Part shown: positions 9,979 to 19,044 of the stretch, piece after piece
Layout of the letters: each line of letters opens with the position of its first letter
Numbering within the stretch: position 1 is the stretch's first letter
Source: Zoogloeaceae bacterium
GTDB taxonomy: Bacteria > Pseudomonadota > Gammaproteobacteria > Burkholderiales > Rhodocyclaceae
Assembly: GCA_016791025.1 (NCBI GenBank)
Contig: JAEUNX010000092.1
Location: forward strand, 1 to 50,657
Length of the DNA stretch: 50,657 nt
Reading direction: 5' to 3'
Notes under the pieces: model-generated
The model's database searches: none
Told to the model about the DNA's origin: nothing
What the model saw: only the letters and a program-made list of their open reading frames with translations
Position numbers and translations under genes: made by a program

Positions 9979-10128
9979 GGGATTTGCGTCAAGCGGGGAC
10001 GAAGGCCTTTATAGCATGCCGATCGAGGACATTCGTGGGGCATGCCGCAGGTACTGCCAACTCGCTCAGGAGGGGAGTGATCAGGTGAGCTACCATGCAG
10101 CGTTGGAAAGACTGTGGAGTAAACCGCT

Positions 10129-11187
10129 TTGATACTCGTGACCGGTGGTGCCGGATTCATCGGCGGGAATTTCGTGCTCGACTGGCTGGATTCGCTGGAC
10201 GAGCCGATTGTTAATCTGGATAAGCTGACCTATGCAGGCAATCTGGAAACGCTGGCCAGCCTGGCGGGGGATCCGCGCCATGTCTTCGTCCAGGGGGATA
10301 TCTGCGATCGGGATTTGGTCGGGCGCTTGCTTGCGGAGCATCGCCCCCGGGCAATCCTCCATTTTGCCGCGGAAAGCCATGTCGATCGTTCCATCCATGG
10401 TCCAGGCGAGTTCATCCGGACTAATGTCGAAGGCACCTTTGTCCTGCTCGAAGCCGCTCGGGCGTACTGGCAAAGTCTCGATCCAGCGGGGCGAGAATCC
10501 TTCCGTTTCCACCATGTGTCGACGGACGAAGTGTATGGTTCCCTGGGGCCAGATGATCCTCCCTTCGCCGAGAGCCATCCCTACGAACCCAACAGCCCCT
10601 ATTCGGCCAGTAAGGCGGCCTCAGACCACCTCGTACGGGCCTGGCACCACACCTACGGCCTGCCGGTCATCACGACGAACTGCTCGAACAATTATGGGCC
10701 GTTCCATTTTCCCGAGAAGCTGATTCCGCTGATGATCGTCAATGCGTTGGCTGGCCGACCGTTGCCAGTCTATGGGGACGGTCGCAATGTGCGGGACTGG
10801 CTTTATGTGCGCGATCATTGTTCGGCCATTCGCGCAGTGTTGGCGGGGGGCCGGCTTGGCGAAACCTACAACGTCGGGGGTTGGAACGAGAAGCCCAACG
10901 TCGAGATCGTCATGACCATCTGCGGTCTCCTTGATGAGATGCGGCCGGACCCGGCCGGGCCGTACGCCCGCCTCGTGACCTACGTGGCGGATCGGCCGGG
11001 CCATGATCGCCGTTACGCCATCGACGCGCGCAAGATCGAACGGGAATTGGACTGGCGGCCCGTGGAAACCTTCGAGTCAGGAATTCGGAAGACCATCGAG
11101 TGGTATCTCGCCCATTCTGGCTGGGTCGCCAATGTGCAAAGTGGCGCCTATCGGGATTGGGTGGCGACGAATTATGCGTCGAGATGA
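10129..11187 (+). CDS. rfbB: dTDP-glucose 4,6-dehydratase
   Basis: A 352-residue extended short-chain dehydrogenase, the second step of dTDP-L-rhamnose synthesis. The NAD motif [11 protein letters not shown] is at the N terminus. [15 protein letters not shown] and the catalytic [10 protein letters not shown] are present, with the [15 protein letters not shown] segment holding Tyr-x3-Lys. [17 protein letters not shown] is also typical. The start is a TTG at 10129, with GTGGAGT 8 bases upstream; it gives the usual [12 protein letters not shown] terminus and no ATG is available in frame. It opens the rfbB-A-C-D unit. Confidence 0.96.
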   Translation: MILVTGGAGFIGGNFVLDWLDSLDEPIVNLDKLTYAGNLETLASLAGDPRHVFVQGDICDRDLVGRLLAEHRPRAILHFAAESHVDRSIHGPGEFIRTNVEGTFVLLEAARAYWQSLDPAGRESFRFHHVSTDEVYGSLGPDDPPFAESHPYEPNSPYSASKAASDHLVRAWHHTYGLPVITTNCSNNYGPFHFPEKLIPLMIVNALAGRPLPVYGDGRNVRDWLYVRDHCSAIRAVLAGGRLGETYNVGGWNEKPNVEIVMTICGLLDEMRPDPAGPYARLVTYVADRPGHDRRYAIDARKIERELDWRPVETFESGIRKTIEWYLAHSGWVANVQSGAYRDWVATNYASR

Positions 11188-11202
11188 ATTGAGGATTGAC
11201 CA

Positions 11203-12090
11203 ATGAACCAGACCCGGAAAGGCATCATTCTCGCCGGAGGATCCGGCACTCGCCTACATCCCGCCACGCTTGCGGTATCCAAGCAGTTGCTCCCCATTTA
11301 CGACAAACCGATGATCTACTATCCGCTCAGCACCCTGATGCTGGCGGGCATTCGCGACATTCTCATTATCTCGACCCCCACCGATACCCCCCGGTTCGAA
11401 CGCTTGTTTGGCGATGGTCAACAGTGGGGGATCTCCCTCTCCTATGCCGTCCAGCCAAGTCCGGACGGCCTCGCTCAGGCTTTCCTGATCGGAGCCGGAT
11501 TTTTGGGCGACAGTCCCAGCGCCCTGGTCCTTGGCGATAACTTGTTCTACGGACACGACTTGGCTCGTGATCTCCGTGCCGCCGCGAACCGCTTTGAGGG
11601 GGCGACGGTGTTTGCTTACCCGGTTCATGATCCGGAGCGGTACGGCGTCGTGGAATTCGATCACGCCGGCCGCGCCGTCAGCCTAGAGGAAAAGCCAACT
11701 CGCCCGAAAAGCCGCTACGCCGTTACGGGACTGTATTTTTATGACCACCGGGTGATCGACGTGGCGCGCGCGCTTCGGCCGAGTCTGCGGGGAGAACTCG
11801 AGATCACCGACGTTAATCGCCAATATCTCGAATGGGGCGCACTCGATGTCCAGGTCATGGGGCGCGGTCACGCCTGGCTGGATACCGGCACCCACGAGAG
11901 TCTGCTCGAGGCCGGGCTCTTTATCCAGACCATCGAAAAGCGACAGGGCCTCAAGATCGCGTGCCCGGAGGAGATCGCCTGGCGCGCAGGCTGGATCGAC
12001 GCCACGGCCTTGGAGCGCCTGGCTCAACCTCTGGTGAAGAATGGCTATGGTCAATATCTGATGCGGATACTCACTGAAACGGTGTTTTGA
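11203..12090 (+). CDS. rfbA: Glucose-1-phosphate thymidylyltransferase
   Basis: A 295-residue nucleotidyltransferase making dTDP-glucose from dTTP and glucose-1-phosphate, the first step of the pathway. The signature [20 protein letters not shown] is followed by [20 protein letters not shown], then [30 protein letters not shown] and [20 protein letters not shown]. The length is that of the family. GAGG lies 8 bases before the ATG. The stop overlaps the start of rfbC (TGATG), showing translational coupling. Confidence 0.97.
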   Translation: MNQTRKGIILAGGSGTRLHPATLAVSKQLLPIYDKPMIYYPLSTLMLAGIRDILIISTPTDTPRFERLFGDGQQWGISLSYAVQPSPDGLAQAFLIGAGFLGDSPSALVLGDNLFYGHDLARDLRAAANRFEGATVFAYPVHDPERYGVVEFDHAGRAVSLEEKPTRPKSRYAVTGLYFYDHRVIDVARALRPSLRGELEITDVNRQYLEWGALDVQVMGRGHAWLDTGTHESLLEAGLFIQTIEKRQGLKIACPEEIAWRAGWIDATALERLAQPLVKNGYGQYLMRILTETVF

Positions 12091-12638
12091 TGAAGGTGTT
12101 TCCGACGCCGCTTGACGGGCTTCTGCTGCTGGAACCGAAAGTTTTTGGCGATTCGCGCGGATTCTTCATGGAAAGCTGGAATGAGGCGGTGTTCCGTGCC
12201 GCGACGGGCGTTACTCTGCCCTTCATCCAGGACAACCACTCGAGGTCGGCACGGGGGGTGCTGCGGGGTTTGCACTATCAGATCGAACATGCCCAGGGGA
12301 AACTGGTCCGCGTGGTGCGGGGCTCGGTCTATGACGTAGCGGTGGACCTCCGCCGGTCGAGCAAGACCTTCGGCCGATGGTTCGGCACTGAGCTCAGTGA
12401 GGACAATCACCGCCAGCTCTGGGTGCCGCCCGGATTCGGCCACGGGTTCCTGGTGACCAGCGAGACGGCAGATTTCCTCTACAAAACGACCGACTATTAC
12501 GCCCCCGCGCACGAACGGTGCATCTTGTGGTCGGATCCTGCCCTCGGCATCCGATGGCCGCTGGCGGAATTGGCCCCGGCGCTCTCGGATAAGGATCGGC
12601 AAGGGAGGTTGCTGGCCGAGGCCGAGGTGTTCCCGTGA
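12090..12638 (+). CDS. rfbC: dTDP-4-dehydrorhamnose 3,5-epimerase
   Basis: A 182-residue cupin epimerase for the third step of dTDP-rhamnose synthesis. GDSRGFFMESWNEAVF, DNHSRSARGVLRGLHYQ and KLVRVVRGSVYDVAVDLRRS are characteristic; His of LRGLHYQ and the later Tyr of DFLYKTTDYY are expected catalytic residues. The ATG at 12090 overlaps the rfbA stop by one base; a TTG one codon earlier is a less likely start. The end overlaps rfbD by four bases. Confidence 0.96.
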   Translation: MKVFPTPLDGLLLLEPKVFGDSRGFFMESWNEAVFRAATGVTLPFIQDNHSRSARGVLRGLHYQIEHAQGKLVRVVRGSVYDVAVDLRRSSKTFGRWFGTELSEDNHRQLWVPPGFGHGFLVTSETADFLYKTTDYYAPAHERCILWSDPALGIRWPLAELAPALSDKDRQGRLLAEAEVFP

Positions 12639-13531
12639 AGTTGCTGGTGACCGGGGCGGCAGGACAGGTGGGGTGGGAGCTTCGTCGAAGCTTGCTTCCC
12701 CTGGGCGAAGTCGTGGCCCTGGATCGTAACGCTTGCGACCTCGGTCGGCCGGAATCCCTGGCCTCGGTCGTCGAGGCTGTGGCGCCGGATGTCGTGGTGA
12801 ATGCCGCCGCCTACACGGCCGTAGATCGGGCCGAGACCGAAGAGGCGTTGGCGACGCGGATCAACGGCCTTGCGGTCGGGGAACTAGGCCGGGCGGCCCG
12901 GCGGTTCGGGGCTTTGATGATCCACTACTCCACCGATTATGTCTTTGCCGGCCATGGGCAGATCCCCTGGACGGAAGGGTCGGCTGTGGGCCCCCTGAAT
13001 GCCTATGGCCGCAGCAAACTTGCGGGTGAGCTTGCATTGGCCGAGAGTGGAGCCGATGCCCTCACCTTGCGAACCAGCTGGGTGTATGCCGCTCGAGGCC
13101 GAAACTTCTTCCTCACCATGCTCCGCTTGGCCCAGGAGCGCGAGGAATTGCGGGTGGTGGCAGATCAGTTCGGAGCTCCGACCTGGGCGCGCAACATCGC
13201 CGATGCCACGGCACTCATTGTCGTCCAGGCGATGGCCGAACGCAGGAAAGGTGTCTTCCGTTCCGAAGTGCTCCATTTGGCCAGCGGGGGCGTCACGACG
13301 TGGCATGGATTTGCCGCGGCCCTGATCGATGGTGCCCGGCGCCTCCGGCCCGATCTTACCTTCATGGCCCAGCGTATTGTCCCAATTTCCACCGCCGACT
13401 ATCCTGTGCCGGCAGCTCGCCCAGCCAATTCGCGATTGACTGGGAGCGCGCTGCGAAGCCGCTATGGGTTGGCTCTCCCGGCCTGGGAAGTCGCCATGGC
13501 GCGCTGCATCGAGGAATGGGCTGCATTGTGA
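12635..13531 (+). CDS. rfbD: dTDP-4-dehydrorhamnose reductase
   Basis: A 298-residue NAD(P)H-dependent reductase that forms dTDP-L-rhamnose. It starts at a GTG overlapping the rfbC stop (GTGA). LLVTGAAGQVGWELRRSL is the nucleotide-binding motif, followed by VVNAAAYTAVDRAE, YSTDYVFAGHGQIPWTE and the catalytic AYGRSKLAGE with Tyr-x3-Lys. The C-terminal substrate domain ends in RPANSRLTGSALRSRYGL. The last four bases overlap the next gene, so the operon continues beyond rhamnose synthesis. Confidence 0.96.
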   Translation: MKLLVTGAAGQVGWELRRSLLPLGEVVALDRNACDLGRPESLASVVEAVAPDVVVNAAAYTAVDRAETEEALATRINGLAVGELGRAARRFGALMIHYSTDYVFAGHGQIPWTEGSAVGPLNAYGRSKLAGELALAESGADALTLRTSWVYAARGRNFFLTMLRLAQEREELRVVADQFGAPTWARNIADATALIVVQAMAERRKGVFRSEVLHLASGGVTTWHGFAAALIDGARRLRPDLTFMAQRIVPISTADYPVPAARPANSRLTGSALRSRYGLALPAWEVAMARCIEEWAAL

Positions 13532-13884
13532 TCGGAATTGAATTTTTTGCCCGGAACGCCGAGGATCTTGAGCACGAGATCGCCAAACTTGGCGTGGTTC
13601 TGGGCTTGGATTGGGCGGATGTGCCGGCCTTGCGCAGCCTCGCGCGCGAGGCTCTGGACGGTGGTGCCGGCCACGTGCAGGATCTGGTGAGGAGTCCGGA
13701 TCCGTCCCGCCATGCCAAGGGCGAGTTGTTCGCCATTGCGGTCATGATGTTGCGGGTCCTGGAAGAAAGTGCCGAGGAGGGTATCCCCGCCCACGGCGGG
13801 CCATGCTGGAAAGCCTTTGGCAAGGCGTTATACCAGGAATGGGCGGCGCGGACCGGCGCAGGTGGCGTGGGCAACCCGGGGTGA
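13528..13884 (+). CDS. Conserved-looking hypothetical protein between rfbD and apaH
   Basis: A 118-residue soluble protein, not recognised. It starts at a GTG inside the rfbD stop (GTGA) and its own stop overlaps the GTG start of apaH in the same way. Four-base overlaps at both ends argue strongly that it is translated. The sequence is mostly helical with acidic character (ARNAEDLEHEIAKLGVVLGL, AIAVMMLRVLEESAEEG) and no signal peptide, Cys pair or known motif. An ATG at 13516 in the same frame is an alternative start. Its position suggests a link to dTDP-sugar or dinucleotide metabolism, but nothing in the sequence shows a function. Confidence 0.7.
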   Translation: MIGIEFFARNAEDLEHEIAKLGVVLGLDWADVPALRSLAREALDGGAGHVQDLVRSPDPSRHAKGELFAIAVMMLRVLEESAEEGIPAHGGPCWKAFGKALYQEWAARTGAGGVGNPG

Positions 13885-14714
13885 GCACGTTTGCCGTCGG
13901 TGACATCCAGGGTTGTTTTGAGCCTTTTCAGGCCCTCCTTGAGCGAATTCGGTTCAATCCGGCACGGGACCGTCTCTGGCTCGCCGGCGACCTCGTCAAT
14001 CGGGGCGAACAGTCCCTTGAAACGATACGCTTCGTCCGCAACCTGGGGGACCGAGCGATCACCGTACTCGGTAATCACGACCTGTATCTGTTAATGGTCG
14101 CGGCGGGCGCTGTGGCGCATCGCGGCCGCGACGATACCCTGGAGCCGATTCTTCAAGCGCCGGATCGTGATGAGTTGTTGGATTGGCTGCGACAGCGCCC
14201 CCTATTTTACGGCGAGGGTGACCATGTGATGGTCCATGCGGGTCTGCTGCCCGGATGGTCGGTCGCTCAGGCCCAGGGGCTGGCGCGGGAGGCCGAGGCT
14301 GCACTTCAGGGGCCGGGCGGCGAGGAATTCATCCACCATATGTGGGGCAGTCGGCCGACGGTCTGGCGCGATGACCTCGCCGGCTGGGACCGTCTGCGGG
14401 TCATCATCAATGCCATGACTAGAATGCGGTTTTGCTCTCTTGTTGGCGAGATGGAGTTTGAAACCAAGGGGGAAGTGGCGACAGCACCGGCCGGGTATAT
14501 GCCCTGGTTTGAAGTGCCTGGGCGTGCCAGCGCCAGCCACACCGTGATTTTCGGTCACTGGTCAGCCTTGGGGCTTCGGGTCGAACCGAAACTCCTGGCC
14601 CTGGATTCGGGGTGCTTGTGGGGCCGCGAATTGACGGCTGTGCGCCTGGAAGATCGCGCGGTCTTCCAGGTGGCCTGCCGTTGTGCCGGGAGAGGTGAGC
14701 CTGTTCCGTCCTGA
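13881..14714 (+). CDS. apaH: Symmetrical bis(5'-nucleosyl)-tetraphosphatase
   Basis: A 277-residue calcineurin-type phosphoesterase that splits Ap4A into two ADP. Metal-binding motifs are all visible: FAVGDIQGCFEPFQALL (GDxxG), LWLAGDLVNRGEQSLETIRF (GDxxxRG), VLGNHDLYLL (GNHD), VMVHAGLLPGW and FGHWSALGL. The family's GSRPTVW and TRMRFCS blocks are also present. The GTG at 13881 overlaps the preceding stop (GTGA). In many gammaproteobacteria apaH follows ksgA/apaG; here it closes a rhamnose operon instead. It converges on lysA, 26 bases away. Confidence 0.95.
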   Translation: MSTFAVGDIQGCFEPFQALLERIRFNPARDRLWLAGDLVNRGEQSLETIRFVRNLGDRAITVLGNHDLYLLMVAAGAVAHRGRDDTLEPILQAPDRDELLDWLRQRPLFYGEGDHVMVHAGLLPGWSVAQAQGLAREAEAALQGPGGEEFIHHMWGSRPTVWRDDLAGWDRLRVIINAMTRMRFCSLVGEMEFETKGEVATAPAGYMPWFEVPGRASASHTVIFGHWSALGLRVEPKLLALDSGCLWGRELTAVRLEDRAVFQVACRCAGRGEPVPS

Positions 14715-14734
14715 CAGGGCGGTCCGCGTGCGGT

Positions 14735-14749
14735 CCCGCCTCAGGCGGG
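14735..14749. terminator. Short hairpin between convergent apaH and lysA
   Basis: CCCGCC-TCA-GGCGGG forms a 6-base GC stem with a 3-base loop, and the loop is exactly the lysA stop codon. It lies 20 bases after the apaH stop. There is no T-tract on either side, so it is a weak candidate for bidirectional termination or mRNA 3'-end protection. Confidence 0.35.
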
Positions 14750-16006
14750 GAGAATGCCTTCTCCGCGATACAGGTCCGGGAGGGTTTCCCGTTGGCGAAC
14801 GAGATGAACTGCATCGCCATCGACCAGTACCTCGGCTGCACGAGGGCGAGTGTTGTAATTGGAGCTCATGGCCATGCCATAGGCTCCGGCCGAAAGAATT
14901 GCGAGGTGATCTCCGGCCGTGACCGCCAAGTCGCGGTCGTGGGCCAGGAAGTCCCCGCTTTCACACACTGGCCCGACGACATCGTAGCGCCGGGGCTCGG
15001 ATGGCTGCTGCGTGACCGGAACGATCTGGTGATAAGCGTCGTAGAGCGCGGGTCGGGCCAAGTCATTCATTGCGGCATCGACGACAACGAAATTGCGGTC
15101 CTCGCCGTGCTTGAGATATTCCACGCGCGTGAGCAGCAGGCCGCTGTTGCCGACCAGGGAGCGCCCGGGTTCGAAACACAAGGCCTCGCGACGATTCTGG
15201 AAAAGTGCCAGCAGGGGGGAAAGGTAATCAGTGACCGTTGGGGGGATTTCGTCCCGATAGCGGATACCCAACCCGCCACCAAGATCGACATGGTCGAAGT
15301 GGATACCGTCAACGGCCAGCGTATCTACCAGGGAAAGCACTTTCTCCGCAGCCTCGGCGATGGGAGCCGGGTCGAGAAGTTGGCTGCCAATGTGGCAAGC
15401 GATTCCCCGAATTTCAACATTGCGCATCGTCGCGGCGCGGCGATAGAGCCCTGCGGCTTCGCCGAAGGCGACGCCAAATTTGCTGCTCTTGAGGCCGGTT
15501 GCGATGTAGGGGTGGGTCTTTGGATCCACGTCAGGATTGACCCGAAAGGCGATCGGAGCCTTGAGGCCGACCTCGCCGGCCACTGAGTCGATACGTTCGA
15601 GCTCGGCGGCCGATTCGACGTTGAAGCAGCGGATGCCGACCTCGATGGCCTGGCGAATTTCAACGGCCGACTTTCCCACGCCGGAAAAGAGCACCTGATT
15701 GGGTTGGCCGCCAGCGGCGAGTACCCGTGTCAGCTCCCCTCCAGAAACGATGTCGAACCCGGCGCCAAGCCGGGCGAAGAGATTCAGAATGCCCAGATTG
15801 GAGTTAGCCTTGACCGCGTAACAGATGCTTGCCCGATGCCCGGACAAGGCGTGTTGGTAGGCGCGAAAGGCCGAGGTGAGGGTGGCGCGGGAATAGACGT
15901 AGGTGGGCGTACCAAAGCGGGCGGCGATGTCGGCCAGGGGCACGCCCTCCATCCAGAGGGTGCCTCCCACTTCTCGCAATGCCGAGTCGGGTCTAAGAGG
16001 ATTCAT
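14741..16006 (-). CDS. lysA: Diaminopimelate decarboxylase
   Basis: A 421-residue PLP enzyme of alanine-racemase fold that makes L-lysine from meso-diaminopimelate. The PLP lysine is in SICYAVKANSNLGIL. Other motifs are GFDIVSGGELTRVL, the HIGSQLLDPAP segment, HVDLGGGLGIRY, and the dimer-partner active-site region GPVCESGDFLA with Cys-Glu-Ser. It ends with the AYGMAMSSNYNTRPRAAEVL block. The ATG at 16006 overlaps the stop of the small lipoprotein gene (ATGA), so the two are translationally coupled, as in the yifL-dapF arrangement of enteric bacteria. Confidence 0.97.
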   Translation of the reverse strand: MNPLRPDSALREVGGTLWMEGVPLADIAARFGTPTYVYSRATLTSAFRAYQHALSGHRASICYAVKANSNLGILNLFARLGAGFDIVSGGELTRVLAAGGQPNQVLFSGVGKSAVEIRQAIEVGIRCFNVESAAELERIDSVAGEVGLKAPIAFRVNPDVDPKTHPYIATGLKSSKFGVAFGEAAGLYRRAATMRNVEIRGIACHIGSQLLDPAPIAEAAEKVLSLVDTLAVDGIHFDHVDLGGGLGIRYRDEIPPTVTDYLSPLLALFQNRREALCFEPGRSLVGNSGLLLTRVEYLKHGEDRNFVVVDAAMNDLARPALYDAYHQIVPVTQQPSEPRRYDVVGPVCESGDFLAHDRDLAVTAGDHLAILSAGAYGMAMSSNYNTRPRAAEVLVDGDAVHLVRQRETLPDLYRGEGILPA

Positions 16007-16143
16007 CGGCTCGTTGTACCCGGATGGTTGCCGCTATTATTTGGCGCGGGGGACCCGTCGGGGAGCGTGAGAGGGCCTTTGATACCGCAGGCGACAGCGG
16101 TCAGGGCTGCGCCAAGAAGGCAGAGCAGGCGAAGCAGGCGCAT
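16003..16143 (-). CDS. lptM: Small LptM/YifL-type lipoprotein
   Basis: A 46-residue lipoprotein. MRLLRLLCLLGAALTAVA is the signal peptide and the lipobox AVAC gives Cys as the first mature residue, followed by GIKGPLTLPDGSPAPN. The C-G-x-K-G-P-L-x-x-P pattern defines the LptM (YifL) family, which in E. coli assists maturation of the LptD/E lipopolysaccharide translocon at the outer membrane. The ATG at 16143 is chosen because the signal peptide starts there; the longer frame to 16203 overlaps the start of cyaY and adds no sense. Context (cyaY divergent, lysA downstream and overlapping) matches the cyaY-yifL-dapF neighbourhood. Confidence 0.85.
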   Translation of the reverse strand: MRLLRLLCLLGAALTAVACGIKGPLTLPDGSPAPNNSGNHPGTTSR

Positions 16144-16187
16144 GGTAGGTGCAAAAAAGATTAATCGTAACAGAAGGACATCCCAAC

Positions 16188-16505
16188 ATGGACGAAGCAG
16201 CATTCAACCGTATGGCTGATGCGGAATTGGAGCGGATCGAAGCCCGCCTGGAAGCCTGTAGTGTCGACCTCGATCTCGAACGTAAGGCTGGCGGTGTGCT
16301 GGAGGTCGAATTCGAAAACGGAACCAAGCTCATTATCAACCGCCATACCGCCGCCAGGGAGATCTGGGTGGCCGCGCGCTCCGGAGGATTTCATTTTCGG
16401 CCGGAGGGCGAAATTTGGCGGGCTGCTCGGGATGGTGCCGAACTCTATGCGACCCTCGAGCGTCTGGTCGCCGAACAATCGGGGGCGGCCATCTTGCGGT
16501 TATGA
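16188..16505 (+). CDS. cyaY: Frataxin-like iron-binding protein CyaY
   Basis: A 105-residue frataxin homologue that binds iron and modulates Fe-S cluster assembly at IscS. The first helix is acidic (MDEAAFNRMADAELERIEAR), followed by CSVDLDLERKAGGVLEVEFE and TKLIINRHTAAREIWVAARS, then GGFHFRPEGEIW, all typical for bacterial frataxins. The ATG at 16188 has AGAAGGA upstream; the open frame reaches further up to 16149 but overlaps the divergent promoter region. Only 44 bases separate it from the lipoprotein gene on the other strand, so their promoters must overlap. Confidence 0.94.
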   Translation: MDEAAFNRMADAELERIEARLEACSVDLDLERKAGGVLEVEFENGTKLIINRHTAAREIWVAARSGGFHFRPEGEIWRAARDGAELYATLERLVAEQSGAAILRL

Positions 16506-16525
16506 CGTCTGACTCAGTGCGCGCC

Positions 16526-18880
16526 TCACCGCCCCACGCCAGGCGAGAGTCCAATTGATCGCTCGACGACTGGAGCCCGCGCCGACGGGTGGGCGGGACT
16601 TACATTGGGAGGTGGCTCGGTCGGGGCCTCCATGGCCGGCGAATCGTCCTGGCTTTCAAACGGCGCGGAGGGCGGGAGCGCCGGCAGGTTCTCCTGGTAG
16701 ATGAGTTCTTGCCGGGGCGAGCCTTCGGGTGTAACGGCGATCAGTCCACCCGGCAGATCACGACGGACTTCAGGTTTGCCGTCCAGGGCGATCCGCATGT
16801 AATTGACCCAGATCGGAAGGGCGGCGGCTCCCCCGGTTTCCCCCTTGCCCATATTGCGAGGTTGGTCAAAGCCGATCCATGCGACACCGACCATTTCCGG
16901 ATTGAAGCCGCAAAACCAGGCGTCGAGGTAGTCGTTCGTGGTGCCGGTTTTGCCTGCCAGATCGCCGCGGTTCAACGCCAGGGCCCGCGTTGCCGTGCCA
17001 CGTCGGACCACATCCTCCATCATTGAAGTCATTAGGTAGGCATTACGGGGGTCGAGGACCCGGGCAGCGCTCTCGTCGGCGATGGGCGGATCGGTCCGCG
17101 CGACGACTTGTCCGTTGCCGTCAATCACTTCCTTGATAATGTAGGGCTGAATGCGGAAACCGCCATTGGCAAAAATCGCGTAAGCGGAAGCCATTTCCCA
17201 AGGGGTGGTCGAGCCGGCCCCCAGCGCCATCGTCAAATAGGGCGGGTTGCGGTCGGCTGGTATGCCAAATCGCGAAATATAGTCTTGGGCATATCGGGTA
17301 CCGATGCTCTGAAGCAGGCGGATCGAAACCATGTTCTTAGACTTGGCCAGCGCCGTGCGCAGTGTCATGGGGCCTTCGTACTTGTTGTCATAGTTCTTTG
17401 GTTCCCACGGCTGTCCGCCCGTGACCCCAGCGGGAAAAGATAGCGGGGCGTCCTCCACCATGCTCAGTGGGCTGTAACCGCGCTCGAGGGCCGCAGAGTA
17501 GATGAACGGTTTGAAGCTGGAGCCCGGCTGCCGATAGGCCTGGGTCACGTGGTTGAACTTGTTGCGTTGGAAATCGAAGCCGCCTACCAGCGCCCGGACC
17601 GCACCGTCCTTGGCATCAATGGAAATGAAAGCGGACTCGACGTCGGGGACCTGAGTGATTTCCCATCGGCCCTTGTCATCCTCACGAACGCGCACGATCG
17701 CCCCGCGACGGATGCGCTTATTTGGCGGGGCTTTTTCGCTGAGCATCGGTTGTGCGAAGCGCAATCCTTCTCCGCTGATCCGCCGAATTTCGCCGTGGCG
17801 ATAGACCTGCACTTCCCGGGGGGTCGCCTGGAGGACTACCGCAGCCAGGAGGTCGCCATAGTCGGGGATGTCACCTAACTGGTCGTCAAGTTGTTCGTCG
17901 TTGTCGCCGGCCATGGCAATGTAAGCCTCTGGTCCACGATAGCCATGACGCCGGTCGTATTCCATGACGCCTCGGCGCAAGGCGCTATAAGCGGCTTCTT
18001 GGTCGGTTCGGGTCACGGTGGTGGTGATGCGGATCCCAGCGCGATAAGCGTCGTCCTTGAATTGCGCCACGGCAATTTGACGCGCCATTTCGGCAACATG
18101 GTCCCCGTGGATCGGCTTTTCCCCCCGGGCTCCTGCGACGGTGTGGACTGGGTTTGCGATGGCAGACTTGAAAGCGGCGTCATCGATGAACTTCAGTTCT
18201 GCCATCCGACGCAGGACATATTGCTGACGAATGGCCGCCCGCTTCGGATTGACCACCGGATTATAGGCAGATGGAGCCTTGGGAAGGCCTGCCAGCATGG
18301 CCGCTTCTGGAATCGAGAGATCCTTTAGTGGTTTCCCAAAGTAGGTATCAGCCGCCGCCGCGAAACCATAGGCTCGCTGGCCCAAATAAATCTGGTTAAT
18401 ATAAATTTCGAGGATCTGATCTTTGGTCAGATTTCGTTCAATATTGAGCGCCAAAAGTATTTCATAGAATTTTCGGCTCAAGGTTTTTTCCCGGGTCAGG
18501 AAAAAATTCCGTGCAACCTGCATCGTAATGGTCGAGGCGCCCTGTGCTTTGCCGCCTGACACAATGTTTGCACCGGTCGCTCGGAGGATCCCGATGAGGT
18601 CGACCCCGGGATGCTCATAAAAGCGCTCGTCTTCAGCGGCCAGGATGGCCTTGATAAGAACTTGGGGGACGTCGGCAATCCTGACGAAGGAGCGTCGTTC
18701 TTCGCCGTATTCACCCAAAAGGTAGTTATCGGAAGTGTAAATTCGAAGCGGAATTTTGGGCCGGTAGTCGGTCAGCACCTCCAAGGACGGCAGATTCGGC
18801 CAGACTACCGCTGCGATCGTCGCAACGGCCAGAATACCGACAAACATCAATATGGCTACAGGGTAAAGGACCCAACGCAT
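16526..18880 (-). CDS. mrcA: Penicillin-binding protein 1A, bifunctional transglycosylase/transpeptidase
   Basis: A 784-residue class A PBP that polymerises and cross-links peptidoglycan. One N-terminal membrane anchor (residues 1-28) precedes the GT51 domain with AAEDERFYEHPGVDLIGILR, QGASTITMQVARNFFLT and EIYINQIYLGQRAYGFAAAA. An OB-like insert follows. The transpeptidase has the nucleophile SSFKPFIYSA, the KSKNMVSIRLL motif and KTGTTNDYLDAWFCGF. The C-terminal 60 residues are Pro-rich and probably disordered. Divergence from pilM is the classical ponA-pilMNOPQ arrangement of gammaproteobacteria. Confidence 0.97.
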   Translation of the reverse strand: MRWVLYPVAILMFVGILAVATIAAVVWPNLPSLEVLTDYRPKIPLRIYTSDNYLLGEYGEERRSFVRIADVPQVLIKAILAAEDERFYEHPGVDLIGILRATGANIVSGGKAQGASTITMQVARNFFLTREKTLSRKFYEILLALNIERNLTKDQILEIYINQIYLGQRAYGFAAAADTYFGKPLKDLSIPEAAMLAGLPKAPSAYNPVVNPKRAAIRQQYVLRRMAELKFIDDAAFKSAIANPVHTVAGARGEKPIHGDHVAEMARQIAVAQFKDDAYRAGIRITTTVTRTDQEAAYSALRRGVMEYDRRHGYRGPEAYIAMAGDNDEQLDDQLGDIPDYGDLLAAVVLQATPREVQVYRHGEIRRISGEGLRFAQPMLSEKAPPNKRIRRGAIVRVREDDKGRWEITQVPDVESAFISIDAKDGAVRALVGGFDFQRNKFNHVTQAYRQPGSSFKPFIYSAALERGYSPLSMVEDAPLSFPAGVTGGQPWEPKNYDNKYEGPMTLRTALAKSKNMVSIRLLQSIGTRYAQDYISRFGIPADRNPPYLTMALGAGSTTPWEMASAYAIFANGGFRIQPYIIKEVIDGNGQVVARTDPPIADESAARVLDPRNAYLMTSMMEDVVRRGTATRALALNRGDLAGKTGTTNDYLDAWFCGFNPEMVGVAWIGFDQPRNMGKGETGGAAALPIWVNYMRIALDGKPEVRRDLPGGLIAVTPEGSPRQELIYQENLPALPPSAPFESQDDSPAMEAPTEPPPNVSPAHPSARAPVVERSIGLSPGVGR

Positions 18881-18911
18881 GGTGTGGCCTAAAGTTTCCC
18901 GAACGGTGCCG

Positions 18912-18917
18912 ATTATA
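18912..18917 (-). promoter_or_regulatory. Probable -10 box of the mrcA promoter
   Basis: The minus strand reads TATAAT, a perfect consensus -10 hexamer, about 32 bases upstream of the mrcA start codon. No good -35 hexamer is seen 16-18 bases further up, so the promoter would be weak or activator dependent. The 164-base gap to pilM must also hold the promoter of the pil operon, for which nothing clear was seen. Confidence 0.4.
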
Positions 18918-19044
18918 CGTTCGGATCATGCGTGGTAGCCGCCGCCCCATTGGGGAGGCTGAAAATGGCTCACGAGGCCGAGGCAACCGCGCACAAAAAG
19001 ACTCTGAATGGCGCCAAAGTTCACCACAAGTAAGGATAGCAAGC

